Assembly: GCF_001700965.1 (NCBI RefSeq)
Contig: NZ_CP016756.1
Coordinates: 1,860,001 to 1,924,000, forward strand
DNA length: 64,000 nucleotides
Direction: 5' to 3'
Source: Stenotrophomonas nitritireducens
GTDB taxonomy: Bacteria > Pseudomonadota > Gammaproteobacteria > Xanthomonadales > Xanthomonadaceae
In this document: piece after piece, positions 18,488 through 28,411 of the stretch
Numbering within the stretch: the first letter of the stretch is position 1
How the letters are laid out: the number at the start of each line of letters is the position of its first letter
The notes under the pieces: model-generated
What the model was told of the DNA's origin: nothing
Database searches by the model: none
Seen by the model: the letters and a program-made list of their open reading frames with translations, nothing else
Translations under genes and position numbers: made by a program

Positions 18488-18955
18488 TCAGCGCACCCCG
18501 GTGTGGCCGAATCCACCCGTTCCACGCGCACTGTCGATGAAAGTATCCACTACCTGCAATGCAACGCGCGCAATCGGCAGCACCACCAACTGTGCGATAC
18601 GGTCGCCCGGCTCGATCGTGAAAGCGTCACGGCCACGGTTCCACACGCTGATCAGCAGGGGTCCCTGGTAGTCGGCATCGATCAGACCCGTGCCATTTCC
18701 CAACACGATGCCGTGGCGATGGCCCAGCCCCGAGCGCGGCAGAACCACAGCACACAGGCCGGGGTCGGCAATATGGATCGCGATGCCGCTGGGCAGCAGC
18801 GCCGCATCACCCGGTTCCAGGGTCAACGCGACTTCGGTCGCCGCGCGCAGGTCCATGCCGGCGCTGGCATCGGTGGCGTAGGCCGGCAGCGGCCAGCTGT
18901 CGCCGAAGCGCGGGTCCAGCAACTTCACCTGCAGGGGCTGCAGTCCATTACTCAT
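18488..18955 (-). CDS. dut: Deoxyuridine 5'-triphosphate nucleotidohydrolase
   Basis: Dut hydrolyses dUTP to dUMP, keeping uracil out of DNA and feeding thymidylate synthesis. The 155-residue trimeric-type protein has motif 1 ([10 protein letters not shown]), motif 2 (PRSGLG), motif 3 with the catalytic Asp ([13 protein letters not shown]), motif 4 (GDRIAQLVV) and the C-terminal motif 5 ([10 protein letters not shown]). It overlaps the coaBC stop (ATGA) and is followed 16 bases later by algC, so the three genes form one operon. Confidence 0.97.
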   Translation of the reverse strand: MSNGLQPLQVKLLDPRFGDSWPLPAYATDASAGMDLRAATEVALTLEPGDAALLPSGIAIHIADPGLCAVVLPRSGLGHRHGIVLGNGTGLIDADYQGPLLISVWNRGRDAFTIEPGDRIAQLVVLPIARVALQVVDTFIDSARGTGGFGHTGVR

Positions 18956-20193
18956 GCGTCCAACCTCTCGGCAATCAGATCCAACAACTGTTCGGCCAAC
19001 TGGGTCTTGGCGGTGCCCGGGAACTCGCGCAGGCCGCCGTTCCAGTAGGCCACGGCCGCATTCTGGTCACTTTCAAAGCCATTGCCGGCAATGCCGACCT
19101 GGTTGGCGATAATCAGGTCCAGGTGCTTGTCGGCCAGCTTGCCGCGCGCGTACTTCTCCACGTCGTGGGTTTCGGCGGCAAAGCCCACCACCAGCTTCAA
19201 TGCCTGCTCCTGCACGGCGACTTCGGCCAGGATGTCGGCGGTGCGCACCAGCTCCAGGGTCAGCGTCTGGGTGCCGGCGGTCTTCTTGAGCTTCTGTGGC
19301 GAAACCTGGCGCGGCGTGTAATCGGCCACGGCGGCGGCGCCGATATAGATATCGGCTGGCAACGCGGCCAGCACGGCCTCGCGCATCTGCGCGGCCGAGC
19401 GCACATCAATACGCTGCACGCCGGCCGGGGTGGGCAGCTGCACCGGGCCGCTGACCAGCACCACCTGCGCACCCTGGCGGGCGGCGGCGGCGGCCAGCGC
19501 GTAGCCCATCTTGCCGCTGGAGCGGTTGCCGACATAGCGCACCGGGTCCAGGTCTTCATAGGTGGGGCCGGCACTGATCAACACGCGCATGCCGTTGAGG
19601 CGGCCGGGCTTGGGTGCTGCCTGCGGCGCCAGATTGGCCGCCAGCGCGGCAATGATGGTCGGTGCCTCACTGACCCGGCCCGGGCCGGATTCGCCCTCGG
19701 CCAGCGGGCCGTCTTCGGGCCCGATCACCTGCACGCCGCGCTCGCGCAGCAGCACCATGTTGGCCTGCGTGGCCGGATGCAGCCACATGCGGTGGTTCAT
19801 GGCCGGGCAGACGGTCAACGGCGCGGTGGTGGCCAGGCACAACGTGGTCACCAGGTCGTCAGCATTGCCATGGGCCAGCCGCGCCAGCAGATCGGCAGTG
19901 GCTGGGGCAATGAGGATGCGGTCGGCCCAGCGCGCCAGCTCGATATGGCCCATGGCCTGCTCGGCGGCGGTGTCCCACAGCGTGGTGCGGGTGGGGTGGC
20001 CGGACAGCGCCTGGAAGCTCAGCGGCGTGACGAACTGCTGCGCACCGGCGGTCATCGCCACCTGCACGGTGGCGCCGGCATCACGCAGCCGCCGCACCAG
20101 CTCCAGCGACTTGTACGCGGCAATGCCGCCGCCTACGCATAGCAGCAGCTTCTGTCCTTCCAAGGGTCGGGAAGTGGGGGAAACGCTGGTCAC
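18952..20193 (-). CDS. coaBC: Bifunctional phosphopantothenoylcysteine decarboxylase/synthetase
   Basis: CoaBC carries out two successive steps of coenzyme A synthesis. The N-terminal CoaC half has the FMN-binding start [20 protein letters not shown] and the PAMNHRMW motif. The C-terminal CoaB half has [20 protein letters not shown] and the later VGFAAET and DLIIANQ segments. The length of 413 residues is normal. It leads the operon with dut and algC and diverges from radC across about 100 bases. Confidence 0.96.
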   Translation of the reverse strand: MTSVSPTSRPLEGQKLLLCVGGGIAAYKSLELVRRLRDAGATVQVAMTAGAQQFVTPLSFQALSGHPTRTTLWDTAAEQAMGHIELARWADRILIAPATADLLARLAHGNADDLVTTLCLATTAPLTVCPAMNHRMWLHPATQANMVLLRERGVQVIGPEDGPLAEGESGPGRVSEAPTIIAALAANLAPQAAPKPGRLNGMRVLISAGPTYEDLDPVRYVGNRSSGKMGYALAAAAARQGAQVVLVSGPVQLPTPAGVQRIDVRSAAQMREAVLAALPADIYIGAAAVADYTPRQVSPQKLKKTAGTQTLTLELVRTADILAEVAVQEQALKLVVGFAAETHDVEKYARGKLADKHLDLIIANQVGIAGNGFESDQNAAVAYWNGGLREFPGTAKTQLAEQLLDLIAERLDA

Positions 20194-20290
20194 GGGTGGA
20201 TAGTCCTAGGTACAGAAGAATCATTAGCTTAACCGAAGGATTTGTTACGCCTGATCCAGTTTTTGGCAAATGGCGGCGAATCTGCCACTC

Positions 20291-20965
20291 ATGCATATAC
20301 GTGATTGGCCCCGCGCTGAACGCCCGCGCGAAAAACTGCTCGCACGCGGCGTGGCCGCACTTTCCGATGCTGAACTGCTGGCGATTTTCCTTGGCTCGGG
20401 GCTGCCCGGCCGGGACGCGGTGCAGACCGCGCGCGAACTGCTGCTCGGCCACGGCCCGCTGCGGGCGCTGCTGGACCGCAGTGCCCCGCAGCTGGCCAAA
20501 CTGCCGGGGCTGGGCCCGGCCCGCGCCTGCCAGCTCAGTGCGGCGCTGGAACTGGGCCGGCGCCACCTGGCCGCAGAGCTGGAACGCGGCCAGGCGCTGA
20601 CCGACCCGGCCGCCGCCGGCCGCTATTTCTCCCAGCGCCTGCGCCATCGGTCGCAGGAGGTGTTCGCGGTGCTGTACCTGGACAACCGCCATCGGGCGCT
20701 GGCCTTCGAGGAGTTATCCACAGGCACCGTGGACAGCGCCGAGGTCCATCCGCGCGAAGTGGTGCGGCAGGCGCTGGCGCACAACGCGGCGGCGCTGATC
20801 ATTGGCCACAACCACCCGTCCGGGAACCCTGAACCGTCTGCGGCCGACCGCGCCATCACCGAACGGCTGCGTCAGGCGCTGGCGCTGGTGGACATCCGTC
20901 TGCTGGACCATTTCGTGATCGGCGATGGCGCGCCGGTGTCATTGGCGGCGCGCGGTTGGGTATGA
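20291..20965 (+). CDS. radC: RadC/YeeS family JAB-domain protein
   Basis: The 224-residue protein has an N-terminal helix-hairpin-helix-like part ([36 protein letters not shown]) and a C-terminal JAB/MPN metalloprotease-like domain with the zinc motif [14 protein letters not shown]. The family was once linked to DNA repair, but that role has been questioned. The ATG at 20291 ([17 protein letters not shown]) matches the family's usual start; a further ATG at 20270 would add 7 residues. It is a typical chromosomal copy, diverging from coaBC. Confidence 0.9.
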   Translation: MHIRDWPRAERPREKLLARGVAALSDAELLAIFLGSGLPGRDAVQTARELLLGHGPLRALLDRSAPQLAKLPGLGPARACQLSAALELGRRHLAAELERGQALTDPAAAGRYFSQRLRHRSQEVFAVLYLDNRHRALAFEELSTGTVDSAEVHPREVVRQALAHNAAALIIGHNHPSGNPEPSAADRAITERLRQALALVDIRLLDHFVIGDGAPVSLAARGWV

Positions 20966-21176
20966 ACAGGCGGACGTACCGGCGTTCGGACGAAATACGG
21001 CGTTCTTCGGCTGGCCCGAGCCCGGTGAGGCCCACTGCATTAGAACGGCTGCCGGGTCCACAAACCTGATCTTTCTGTTTTTTTGACATTCCTGACCCCC
21101 CGCCTGACGCCCTTGGGGCGGCCGTGCCGCAGGTCAGGTAAAATGGTCAGTTCCGCGCTTCAAGCAGAATAGTCAC

Positions 21177-22865
21177 GTGAAACCCCAACTCCGCGCCCTC
21201 ATCGGCCAAGGCATCGAAGCCTTGCGCGCCAACGGCACTTTGCCTGCCGACACCCTGCCGCCGGATTTCGTGGTCGAACGACCCAAGACCCGCGAACACG
21301 GTGATTTCGCCACCAACGCCGCCATGCTGCTGGCCAAGGCTGCGCGCAGCAACCCGCGCGCCGTTGCGCAGGCCCTGGTGGCCGCGTTGCCGGTCAGCGA
21401 CGACATCGTCAATGTCGAGATCGCAGGCCCTGGCTTCATCAATTTCAAACTCTCGCCGGTGGCCTACCAGCGCGAAGTGGTCAGCGTGCTCAAGGAGGCC
21501 GAGGACTACGGCCGCAACCTGAGCGGCAACGGCCGCAGCGTCGGCGTCGAATACGTGTCGGCCAACCCGACCGGCCCGCTGCATGTCGGCCACGGCCGCG
21601 CCGGGGTGATCGGCGATTGCATCGCCCGCGTGCTGGAAGCCAACGGCTGGAATGCCAAGCGCGAGTTCTATTACAACGACGCCGGCGTGCAGATCGAGAA
21701 CCTTGCCAAGTCGGTGCAGGCACGTGCGCGCGGCTTCAAGCCGGGCGACGAGCAGTGGCCGGCCGAAGCCTACAACGGCGAGTACATCGGCGATGTGGCC
21801 AAGGCCTACCTGCTGGGCCAGACCGTGGACCTGGAAGGCAGCCAGATCATCGGCGCCAAGGATGCCAACAACCTGGATGAAATCCGGCGTTTCGCCGTGG
21901 CCTACCTGCGCAACGAGCAGAACCAGGACCTGGCCGCGTTCGGCGTGGATTTCGACATCTACTTCCTGGAAAGCTCGCTGTACAAGGACGGCAAGGTTGC
22001 CGAGACCGTGCAGCAGCTGATCAGCTCCGGTCATACCTACGAGGAAGGCGGCGCGCTGTGGCTGCGCTCCACCGATTTTGGTGACGACAAGGACCGCGTG
22101 ATGCGCAAGTCCGACGGCACCTTCACCTACTTCCTGCCGGACGTGGCCTACCACCTGAGCAAGTGGCAGCGCGGTTACGAACGCGCCATCACCGAACTCG
22201 GTGCCGACCACCATGGCTCGCTGGCACGTGTGCGCGCCGGCCTGCAGGCACTGGACGTGGGCATTCCAAAGGGCTGGCCGGAATACGTGCTGCACCAGAT
22301 GGTGACGGTGATGCGCGGCGGCGAGGAAGTGAAGCTGTCCAAGCGTGCCGGCAGCTACCTGACCCTGCGCGACCTGATCGACGAAGTGGGTGCCGATGCG
22401 GTGCGCTGGTTCCTGATCGCGCGCAAGCCCGATTCGCAGCTGACCTTCGACATCGACCTGGCCCGCCAGCAGAGCAGCGACAACCCGGTGTTCTACGTGC
22501 AGTACGCGCATGCCCGCGTCTGCTCGCTGCTGCGCCAGGCGCAGGAGAAGGGCCTGGACTACAAGCAGGCCGAAGGCCTGGCAGCGCTGTCGCAGCTGGG
22601 CGACGAGCTGTCGCTGGAACTGATGAACGAGATCTCGCGTTACCCGGAAGTGGTGGAAGCGGCCGGCACCGCGCTGGAACCGCACCAGATCGCGCAGTAC
22701 CTGCGTGAATTGGCACACGCTTTCCACACGTGGTATCACGGCACCCCGGTACTGGTGGATGATGCCGCCGAGCGCAACGCCAAGCTCGCTTTGGCCAGCG
22801 CCGCACGGCAGACCCTGGCCAATGGCCTGAGCATCCTGGGCGTCAGTGCCCCGGAAAAGATGTAA
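21177..22865 (+). CDS. argS: Arginyl-tRNA synthetase
   Basis: ArgS charges tRNA-Arg. The 562-residue protein shows the N-terminal add-1 domain, the HIGH-type motif [11 protein letters not shown] (~125), and the KMSKS-like loop [13 protein letters not shown]. The C-terminal DALR domain ends in the usual [17 protein letters not shown]...PEKM. The start is a GTG at 21177 with no competing ATG. The 211 bases after radC include a T-rich tract and probably the argS promoter. A SPOR-domain gene follows 21 bases downstream. Confidence 0.97.
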   Translation: MKPQLRALIGQGIEALRANGTLPADTLPPDFVVERPKTREHGDFATNAAMLLAKAARSNPRAVAQALVAALPVSDDIVNVEIAGPGFINFKLSPVAYQREVVSVLKEAEDYGRNLSGNGRSVGVEYVSANPTGPLHVGHGRAGVIGDCIARVLEANGWNAKREFYYNDAGVQIENLAKSVQARARGFKPGDEQWPAEAYNGEYIGDVAKAYLLGQTVDLEGSQIIGAKDANNLDEIRRFAVAYLRNEQNQDLAAFGVDFDIYFLESSLYKDGKVAETVQQLISSGHTYEEGGALWLRSTDFGDDKDRVMRKSDGTFTYFLPDVAYHLSKWQRGYERAITELGADHHGSLARVRAGLQALDVGIPKGWPEYVLHQMVTVMRGGEEVKLSKRAGSYLTLRDLIDEVGADAVRWFLIARKPDSQLTFDIDLARQQSSDNPVFYVQYAHARVCSLLRQAQEKGLDYKQAEGLAALSQLGDELSLELMNEISRYPEVVEAAGTALEPHQIAQYLRELAHAFHTWYHGTPVLVDDAAERNAKLALASAARQTLANGLSILGVSAPEKM

Positions 22866-22886
22866 ACACCTGGAGACGCAGTAGAC

Positions 22887-23771
22887 ATGGCAGCACGACG
22901 CGGCAAAAGCCAAGCCCGGCGCAACAACGACAACGGCACGCCCGGCTGGGTGTGGCTGGTTGCCGGCGTGGCGATTGCGGCCGTGGTGTTCCTGGCAGCG
23001 CCCAACCTGTTCAAGAAGGACGGCGACGGCTTTCTGCGCGTAGGCCCGCAACCGAACCCGGACGCACAGCCGGCGCCGGTGGTGGATGCCGACGTTGACG
23101 CCGGTGCGGAATCGAACAAGCCAGCAACGCCTGCCGGTGCCAAGCCGGAAGAGAAGCCAGCCACCCAGTACGATTTCTACACGTTGTTGCCGGGTACTGA
23201 AGTGCAGATGTCCGACGCCGAACTGGCCGCCAGTGCCAAGGCAGAGGAACAGCGCCGTGCCGCCGCAGCGCGCGCAAGCGCGGCCGCGAGCCCGACCACG
23301 CCGGCTGCTGCACCGACCGAAGCCCAGCGTGCGCAGGCTGCGTTGGAAGGACGCCCGTTGCCGGCACCGGTAGCAGAAACAGCGCGCCAACCAGCACCGA
23401 TCAGCGAAACCGCACCGCGTCCAGCCCAGGTTGCCAGCGCTACGCCGGCCCCTGCGGCTACCGCGCCCAAGCCGGCGCCTGCAGCGGCAGCGCCCGCCGC
23501 AACCGTGGCAACTGCCGCACCTGCGGCGGCGACGGACAACGTGCGCTACATCCTGCAGGCAGGTGCATTTGGTGCCTCCGGCGATGCCGAGTCGACCAAG
23601 GCCAAGCTGGCAATGATGGGTTTGGCGGCACGGGTGGAATCGGCGCAGATCAACGGCAACACCGTGTACCGCGTGCGCATGGGCCCGTATGGCACCGCCA
23701 GCGAACTGGCCGAAGCCAAGGCCAAGCTCAACGGCACTGGTCTGCAGGCGATGGCGATCAAGGCGCAGTAA
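22887..23771 (+). CDS. SPOR-domain membrane protein
   Basis: The 294-residue protein has a basic N-terminus, one membrane helix (VWLVAGVAIAAVVFLAA, ~30-46), an Ala/Pro-rich periplasmic linker, and a C-terminal SPOR domain (~215-292). The SPOR domain contains the typical YILQAGAFGASGDAES start and VYRVRMGPYG end. SPOR domains bind denuded peptidoglycan glycan strands at the septum, so a FtsN-like or DedD-like division role is likely. argS followed by a SPOR gene is a common arrangement in this group. Confidence 0.92.
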   Translation: MAARRGKSQARRNNDNGTPGWVWLVAGVAIAAVVFLAAPNLFKKDGDGFLRVGPQPNPDAQPAPVVDADVDAGAESNKPATPAGAKPEEKPATQYDFYTLLPGTEVQMSDAELAASAKAEEQRRAAAARASAAASPTTPAAAPTEAQRAQAALEGRPLPAPVAETARQPAPISETAPRPAQVASATPAPAATAPKPAPAAAAPAATVATAAPAAATDNVRYILQAGAFGASGDAESTKAKLAMMGLAARVESAQINGNTVYRVRMGPYGTASELAEAKAKLNGTGLQAMAIKAQ

Positions 23772-23820
23772 CACCGCTGATGGCGGTGTTACCCCAAAGT
23801 TTGTGAAACAAACTTTGGGG
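23770..23820 (+). repeat. Two consecutive perfect hairpins after the SPOR gene
   Basis: AACACCGC/GCGGTGTT (23770-23790) is followed at once by the 12-base perfect stem CCCCAAAGTTTG/CAAACTTTGGGG (23792-23820, loop TGAAA). There is no T-run after either, so they are not classic intrinsic terminators, although they may protect or end the argS transcript. Confidence 0.7.
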
Positions 23821-24092
23821 TCCGTTGACAACTTTCAAAGTTGACGCAACCAGCTCAACCGTCGTTGTCGAAGACGGCGATGCGTGCACCAAGTGCGACG
23901 TAGTCAGCGTCCAGCGTGACCCGCGCAACAAAACCGACGATGGCTTGGCACGTGGCGCTGGGGTTCCAACTCCAGAGCAATCCTTCGTGCATGAGTGCGA
24001 CTCACGGCAGTTCCCGGAATGGAAATGCTGGCTCCAGGGCGCGGTGGCTACCTGCGCAGAATCACTGCGTGGGGTGCAGTAGTTTTACTTGG

Positions 24093-24635
24093 TTACCGCG
24101 TACTCCGCCTCAACTGCATGATCGCTTCCGGCAACTCGGTGCGCATCTGTTCGCGCAGGGCTTCGGCGACGCCGTGGTAGCGGCGGCGCTGGATGAAGTA
24201 GCAGTACACGAACAACCCCAAGATGATCAGCAGCGGCCAGGTGGAGGCCACAACCATGGGCATGGCCACGCACAGCACTCCAAAGCCCAGCGTCATCCAG
24301 TTGCAGATACCTTCCACCCGCACCTGGTTGCGTTTGGCGTCCACCACGACCAGGCCGCGCATCACCGGGTAGTAACGCCCGGTGAAGCTGATGAAGAAGC
24401 TTTCGCGGAATGCCATACGGCCATCGGGCAGCGCACGGAATACCAGTGGAAGCCCCTCCTGCGTGGCCACGTCGCGCTCCAGGCAGTTCAGCACCAGCCG
24501 TTCGCGCATCTCCGCCGAGGCAGGAATGCGCTCGCTGAACAACCGGACGCCGGTTCCGAAGTAGAGCGGACTCCATGTGAGCAGGAGCACCATCTCCAGC
24601 ACGATAAGGGCGACCAACAGGTACCAGAACGGCAT
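24093..24635 (-). CDS. Small membrane protein of unknown function
   Basis: The 180-residue product begins with a hydrophobic helix (MPFWYLLVALIVLEMVLLL) and has a hydrophobic pair near the C-terminal third (MTLGFGVLCVAMPMVVAS, WPLLIILGLFVYCYF), followed by a basic tail. I do not recognise the family. The ATG at 24635 is chosen because GAGGA stands 8 bases upstream; an ATG at 24653 has no such site. It is a single gene between the argS operon and an IS remnant. Codon use looks host-like. Confidence 0.7.
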   Translation of the reverse strand: MPFWYLLVALIVLEMVLLLTWSPLYFGTGVRLFSERIPASAEMRERLVLNCLERDVATQEGLPLVFRALPDGRMAFRESFFISFTGRYYPVMRGLVVVDAKRNQVRVEGICNWMTLGFGVLCVAMPMVVASTWPLLIILGLFVYCYFIQRRRYHGVAEALREQMRTELPEAIMQLRRSTR

Positions 24636-24798
24636 GTTTGTGTCCTCAGCCATCTGTGGCCGTGGTGGGTAACGGCCGCCATGTTGAACCTGATCAGCAT
24701 ATAGGCCTAAGGGAAAATGGCTCGAGCTAAGCTTTGGTCAAAAATAAAACTGATCTTGCCCCCGCCCCACGGACACCTATCCAAGCGACATGGGTCCG

Positions 24799-24921
24799 CT
24801 GGTACTGCTCAGGGCTGAGGTAGCCCAGAGTCGGGGGCAGCCGGGTTCGATTGTAGTCCACCTCGATGTATTCAAATCCTTGCGCCTTGGCCTGCTCGCG
24901 CGTGGCAAAGCGTTCGCGTGC
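24799..24921 (-). pseudogene. IS3-family transposase (OrfB) C-terminal remnant
   Basis: The minus-strand translation ARERFATREQAKAQGFEYIE then VDYNRTRLPPTLGYLSPEQY closely follows the end of IS3-family OrfB transposases. No catalytic DDE domain, inverted repeat or OrfA is seen, so this is a fossil. The reading frame continues about 24 codons of unrelated sequence. The area upstream to ~25090 is unassigned and probably also derived from the insertion. Confidence 0.75.
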
Positions 24922-25147
24922 TACCGCCGAACACCGTCCTTCACTGCACGCAACAGGGCCTGCTGGCTGAGCTCCGTGCTGAGCTGCTTGCGTACATGCT
25001 TCGTCTCTGCCTTCTTCCCGGTCATCTGTCTCACCTCGAATTGCGATGTTGAATCGCTTATCCAGGTGTACGTGAAGTGGGCACAAGATCACTTTCAGAC
25101 TCTCCGCCAACAGCCCCGGGTGCGCTGCGCTTACCCGGGCTACAGCC

Positions 25148-25171
25148 CTGCCGAGCATGGCTCGGCACTAC
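25148..25171 (-). repeat. SMAG palindrome
   Basis: CTGCCGAGCATGGCTCGGCA then CTAC is a single reversed GTAG-type REP unit, beside the IS3 remnant. Confidence 0.88.
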
Positions 25172-25192
25172 AGGCACCGCTCGGCTTTGGCT

Positions 25193-25325
25193 TTGTCCCT
25201 TCTCCCGCAAGCGGGGTTAAGAACAGGCGTTTACGAGCCAACAGCTCGTGACTGTTCGTACGCCCCGCGTGCTACGCGAGGCTGGGGCGCGGAGCGAGGT
25301 GCCCCGAAGGGGCGGATGAGGGGGG
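25193..25325 (-). repeat. Dispersed hairpin repeat interrupted by an ~81-base hairpin-rich insert
   Basis: The left part of the hairpin repeat (CCCTTCTCCCGCAAGCGGGG, 25197-25216) and its right part (AGGTGCCCCGAAGGGGCGGA, from 25298) are separated by about 81 bases. The insert contains nested palindromes: ACGAGC/GCTCGT, GAACAG/CTGTTC and CGCGT/ACGCG. A further partial copy begins at about 25388. Confidence 0.6.
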
Positions 25326-25347
25326 TTTGGGTTTTGCGGTAAAGCCT

Positions 25348-25371
25348 CTGCCGAGCATGGCTCGGCGCTAC
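25348..25371 (-). repeat. SMAG palindrome
   Basis: CTGCCGAGCATGGCTCGGCG then CTAC. It is a second reversed GTAG-type unit, 85 bases before the ydfG-like gene and joined to a copy of the sequence GGTTTGGCTTTGTCCCTTCT also found near 25180. Confidence 0.85.
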
Positions 25372-25455
25372 AAAGACAAGGTTTGGCTTTGTCCCTTCTC
25401 CCGCTTCCGGCGCCACAGTGCGAAAATCGGCCTTCCCTGCCCCAAGGATTCCGCA

Positions 25456-26205
25456 ATGTCCAAGACCGCTCTGATCACTGGCGCCACTTCCGGTTTCGGC
25501 GCCGCCGCCGTCCGTCGCTTCGCTGCTGCGGGCTGGAAAGTGATCGCCACCGGTCGCCGGGCCGAGCGCCTGCAGCCGTTGATCGAGGAATTCGGCGCCG
25601 ACGAGATCCACGCTGCCGCCTTCGACATCCGCGATGCCGCCGCAATGGAAGCCGCGCTGGCCGCATTGCCGCCGGCCTTCCGTGACATCGACCTGCTGGT
25701 CAACAACGCCGGCCTCGCCCAGGGCACCGCCGCCGCCCAGCACGCCAGCCTGGAAGACTGGCGCACCATGATCGACACCAACATCACCGCGCTGGTCACG
25801 CTGACCCACCACCTGCTGCCGAAGCTTGTAGAGCGCCGTGGTGCCATCATCAACATCAGCTCCACCGCTGCCCTGTATCCCTACCCGGGCGGCAATGCCT
25901 ATGGCGGCACCAAGGCCTTTGTCAGCCAGTTTTCGCTGGGCCTGCGCTCGGACCTGCATGGCACCGGCGTGCGCGTGACCGCTATCGAGCCCGGCATGGC
26001 AGAAACCGAGTTCACCCTGGTGCGTACGCACGGCAACCAGGCCGCGTCGGACCAGCTGTACGGTGGCGCCAGCCCGATGACTGCCGAGGACATCGCCGAG
26101 CAGATTTTCTGGGTGGCAAGCTTGCCGGCACACTTGAACGTCAACCGCATCGAGTTGATGCCGGTGAGCCAGTCGTTTGCAGGGTTTCAGGTGTTTCGGG
26201 GTTGA
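25456..26205 (+). CDS. ydfG: SDR-family oxidoreductase, YdfG-like (3-hydroxy acid / malonic semialdehyde reductase)
   Basis: This is an NADP-dependent short-chain dehydrogenase. E. coli YdfG reduces malonic semialdehyde and oxidises L-allo-threonine and related 3-hydroxy acids. The 249-residue product has the cofactor motif TGATSGFG, NNAGLA, the catalytic Ser in NISSTAAL and the YGGTK (YxxxK) pair. It matches YdfG along its length, including KVIATGRRAERLQ, the TDIEPG-like VTAIEPGMAETEF, and the C-terminal LPAHLNVNRIELMPVSQSFA. The ATG at 25456 is chosen; in-frame sequence before it is repeat DNA. Confidence 0.92.
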   Translation: MSKTALITGATSGFGAAAVRRFAAAGWKVIATGRRAERLQPLIEEFGADEIHAAAFDIRDAAAMEAALAALPPAFRDIDLLVNNAGLAQGTAAAQHASLEDWRTMIDTNITALVTLTHHLLPKLVERRGAIINISSTAALYPYPGGNAYGGTKAFVSQFSLGLRSDLHGTGVRVTAIEPGMAETEFTLVRTHGNQAASDQLYGGASPMTAEDIAEQIFWVASLPAHLNVNRIELMPVSQSFAGFQVFRG

Positions 26206-26282
26206 ACTGGCGGGCGCTTGAAAACCTGCCCTCACCCCAACCCCTCCCCCGAAGGGAGAGGGGCTTTGATTGCCGCTTGCTG

Positions 26283-28172
26283 TCAGGCCAGCGGTTCGTC
26301 TGACAGGTAGGTGTAGCCGGTCAGGCCGGCTTCCAACGCTGCATCCAACTCAGCTGCGCGATCGGCCGGCAACTGGGCGTCGGCCACGCGCTTGCGGTAG
26401 GAGGCGCGCAGCTCATCCAGGCTGTAACCCACGTAGTCGAGCATCACGTCGGTGGTGTCGCCGCGACGCTGCTGGGTGATCACGTAGCCATCGGCATCGA
26501 CCACCACTTCCACCGCGTCGGTGTCGCCGAACAGGTTGTGGATGTCGCCGAGGATCTCCTGGTAGGCACCAACCAGGAAGAAGCCGATGCGGTAGCTCTC
26601 GCCATGACGCACCGCGTGCAGCGGCAGCGAGCTGTCCAGGCTTTCGTTCTCGACGTAGGTCTTGACCATGCCATCGGAATCGCAGGTCATGTCGGCGATC
26701 ACGCCGCGACGCTCGGGGCGCTCGTTCAGGCGCTCGATCGGCACGATCGGGAACACCTGGTCGATCGCCCAGGCATCCGGGATGGACTCGAACACGCTGA
26801 AGTTGACGAAGTACTTGTCCACCAGCCGGTCGTTCAACTCATCCAGCGCCGGGCGATGGCTCTTTTCGTCGTAGCTCAGGCGCGCACGCACGCCGTTGGC
26901 AATGGCGTAGAACAGGTCGTCGATGCGCGCACGCTGCGGCAGGTCGATCTGGCCAAGCGCATAGGCGCTCAGGCCCTCGGCATGGAAATGCTGGGCCTCC
27001 TGGAACAGCTCCACCGCCGGACGCTGGTCCAGTTCGTCGTGGATCTCGCGCAGGTGGCGGACCGCCGCCGGCTCGTCGTCATGCGCTTCCGGCACACGGC
27101 CTTCGGCGGCCTGTTCCACTTCGGACACATTGGCGATCAGTACGGCGTGGTGCGCGGTCATCGCGCGGCCACACTCGGTGATGATGCGCGGCGGCGTCAG
27201 GCCGTGCTGCTCGCAGGCTTCGGCCAGCGGCTGCACGATGTTGCTGGCGTAGGCGCTGAGGCCATAGTTGATCGAGCAGTAGCTGCGCGAGCGGGTGCCT
27301 TCGTAATCGATACCCAGGCCGCCGCCCACGTCGACGTGACTGATCTTGGCGCCAAGGCGCGACAGCTCGACGAAGTAACGGGTGGCTTCACGCATGCCGT
27401 TGGCGATGTCGCGCACATTGCTGATCTGGCTGCCCATGTGGAAATGCAGCAGGTTCAGGCAATCGGCGTATTCGGTGTCGCGCAGGCTCTTCCACAGGTC
27501 CAGCAGCTGGCGCGGCGACAGGCCGAACTTGGCCTTGTCACCACCGGAGTTCTGCCACTTGCCGGCGCCCAGCGAGGCCAGGCGCATGCGCACGCCCAGG
27601 CCCGGCATCACGTCCAGTGCCTTGGATTCTTCCAGCACCAGCTTCAGCTCGGACGGCTTCTCGATGACGATATAGGTCTGCAGGCCCAGCTTGCGGCCAA
27701 TCAGCGCCAGTCGGATGTATTCGCGGTCCTTGTAGCCGTTGCAGACGATCAGCCCGCCCGGCCGGCTCAGCGCCAGCACCGCCATCAGCTCCGGCTTGGA
27801 GCCGGCTTCCAGGCCAAAGCCTTCGCCGTGGTGGCTGGCCAGGGTGCCGGCCACGCCACGGTGCTGGTTCACCTTGATCGGGTAGACCGCGGTATAGCCA
27901 CCGGCGTAGTCCCAGTCGGACTGGGCCTGCGCGAACGCGGCCTGCAGCTTGCCCAGGCGCTGGCCGAGGATGTCCGGAAAGCGCACCAGCAACGGCAGTT
28001 TGGCGCCGGCAGCGCGCGCCGAATCGACAATCTGCGGCAACGACACCGCCGTGCCCTGGGCACCTGCGGGACGGACCACCACGTGGCCTGCGGCATCGAC
28101 GTCGAAATACCCGTCGGACCAGTGCGGAATCGAATAGGTCTTGCGGGCCTGTTCGAGGGACCAATCGCTCAT
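26283..28172 (-). CDS. speA: Biosynthetic arginine decarboxylase
   Basis: SpeA is a PLP- and Mg-dependent enzyme that converts arginine to agmatine, the first step of putrescine synthesis. The 629-residue product has the PLP lysine in YPIKVNQHRG, the glycine-rich DVGGGLGIDYEGT phosphate-binding loop, and the C-terminal catalytic block in which Cys is part of DMTCDSDGM. The ATG at 28172 (MSDWSLEQARKTYSIPHWSDG) is preferred over one 14 codons upstream. It diverges from speE, so the two polyamine genes share a 239-base control region. Confidence 0.95.
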   Translation of the reverse strand: MSDWSLEQARKTYSIPHWSDGYFDVDAAGHVVVRPAGAQGTAVSLPQIVDSARAAGAKLPLLVRFPDILGQRLGKLQAAFAQAQSDWDYAGGYTAVYPIKVNQHRGVAGTLASHHGEGFGLEAGSKPELMAVLALSRPGGLIVCNGYKDREYIRLALIGRKLGLQTYIVIEKPSELKLVLEESKALDVMPGLGVRMRLASLGAGKWQNSGGDKAKFGLSPRQLLDLWKSLRDTEYADCLNLLHFHMGSQISNVRDIANGMREATRYFVELSRLGAKISHVDVGGGLGIDYEGTRSRSYCSINYGLSAYASNIVQPLAEACEQHGLTPPRIITECGRAMTAHHAVLIANVSEVEQAAEGRVPEAHDDEPAAVRHLREIHDELDQRPAVELFQEAQHFHAEGLSAYALGQIDLPQRARIDDLFYAIANGVRARLSYDEKSHRPALDELNDRLVDKYFVNFSVFESIPDAWAIDQVFPIVPIERLNERPERRGVIADMTCDSDGMVKTYVENESLDSSLPLHAVRHGESYRIGFFLVGAYQEILGDIHNLFGDTDAVEVVVDADGYVITQQRRGDTTDVMLDYVGYSLDELRASYRKRVADAQLPADRAAELDAALEAGLTGYTYLSDEPLA

Positions 28173-28335
28173 CGGCGTAGCAACTCTCAGCTGTGGATAA
28201 ACAAGGACGCGCATTCTAACGCTAGCGGGGCAAGGGTCCGTTACAATCCGCGCCCGCGCCCTTCCCCCAGCCTGTCTGAATCGGGGTTCAGGGCCAGATT
28301 ACGGGTGAAACCCTGCTGTGGCAGGCTCACCGCTG

Positions 28336-28384
28336 CCCTCATCCGCCCCTTTGGGGCACCTTCTCCCGCCAGCGGGAGAAGGGA
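28336..28384 (+). repeat. Dispersed hairpin repeat, intact copy in front of speE
   Basis: This is a full copy of the CCCTCATCCGCCCCTTTGGG / CTTCTCCCGCC / AGCGGGAGAAGGGA family. It ends 27 bases before the speE ATG and therefore must be in the speE 5' leader if transcription starts upstream. Confidence 0.88.
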
Positions 28385-28411
28385 AAAAGTCCATTGCACC
28401 CAGGAATCATC

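Noticed and set aside
20966..21176. Riboswitch or T-box before argS
   Set aside because: No T-box or specifier features are seen, and Gram-negative argS genes do not normally use them. Only a T-rich tract is present.
23825..24082. 85-codon ORF after the SPOR gene (TTG start)
   Set aside because: It starts at the edge of a hairpin, has no ribosome site, and its composition does not resemble a gene. It could be a relic; not supported.
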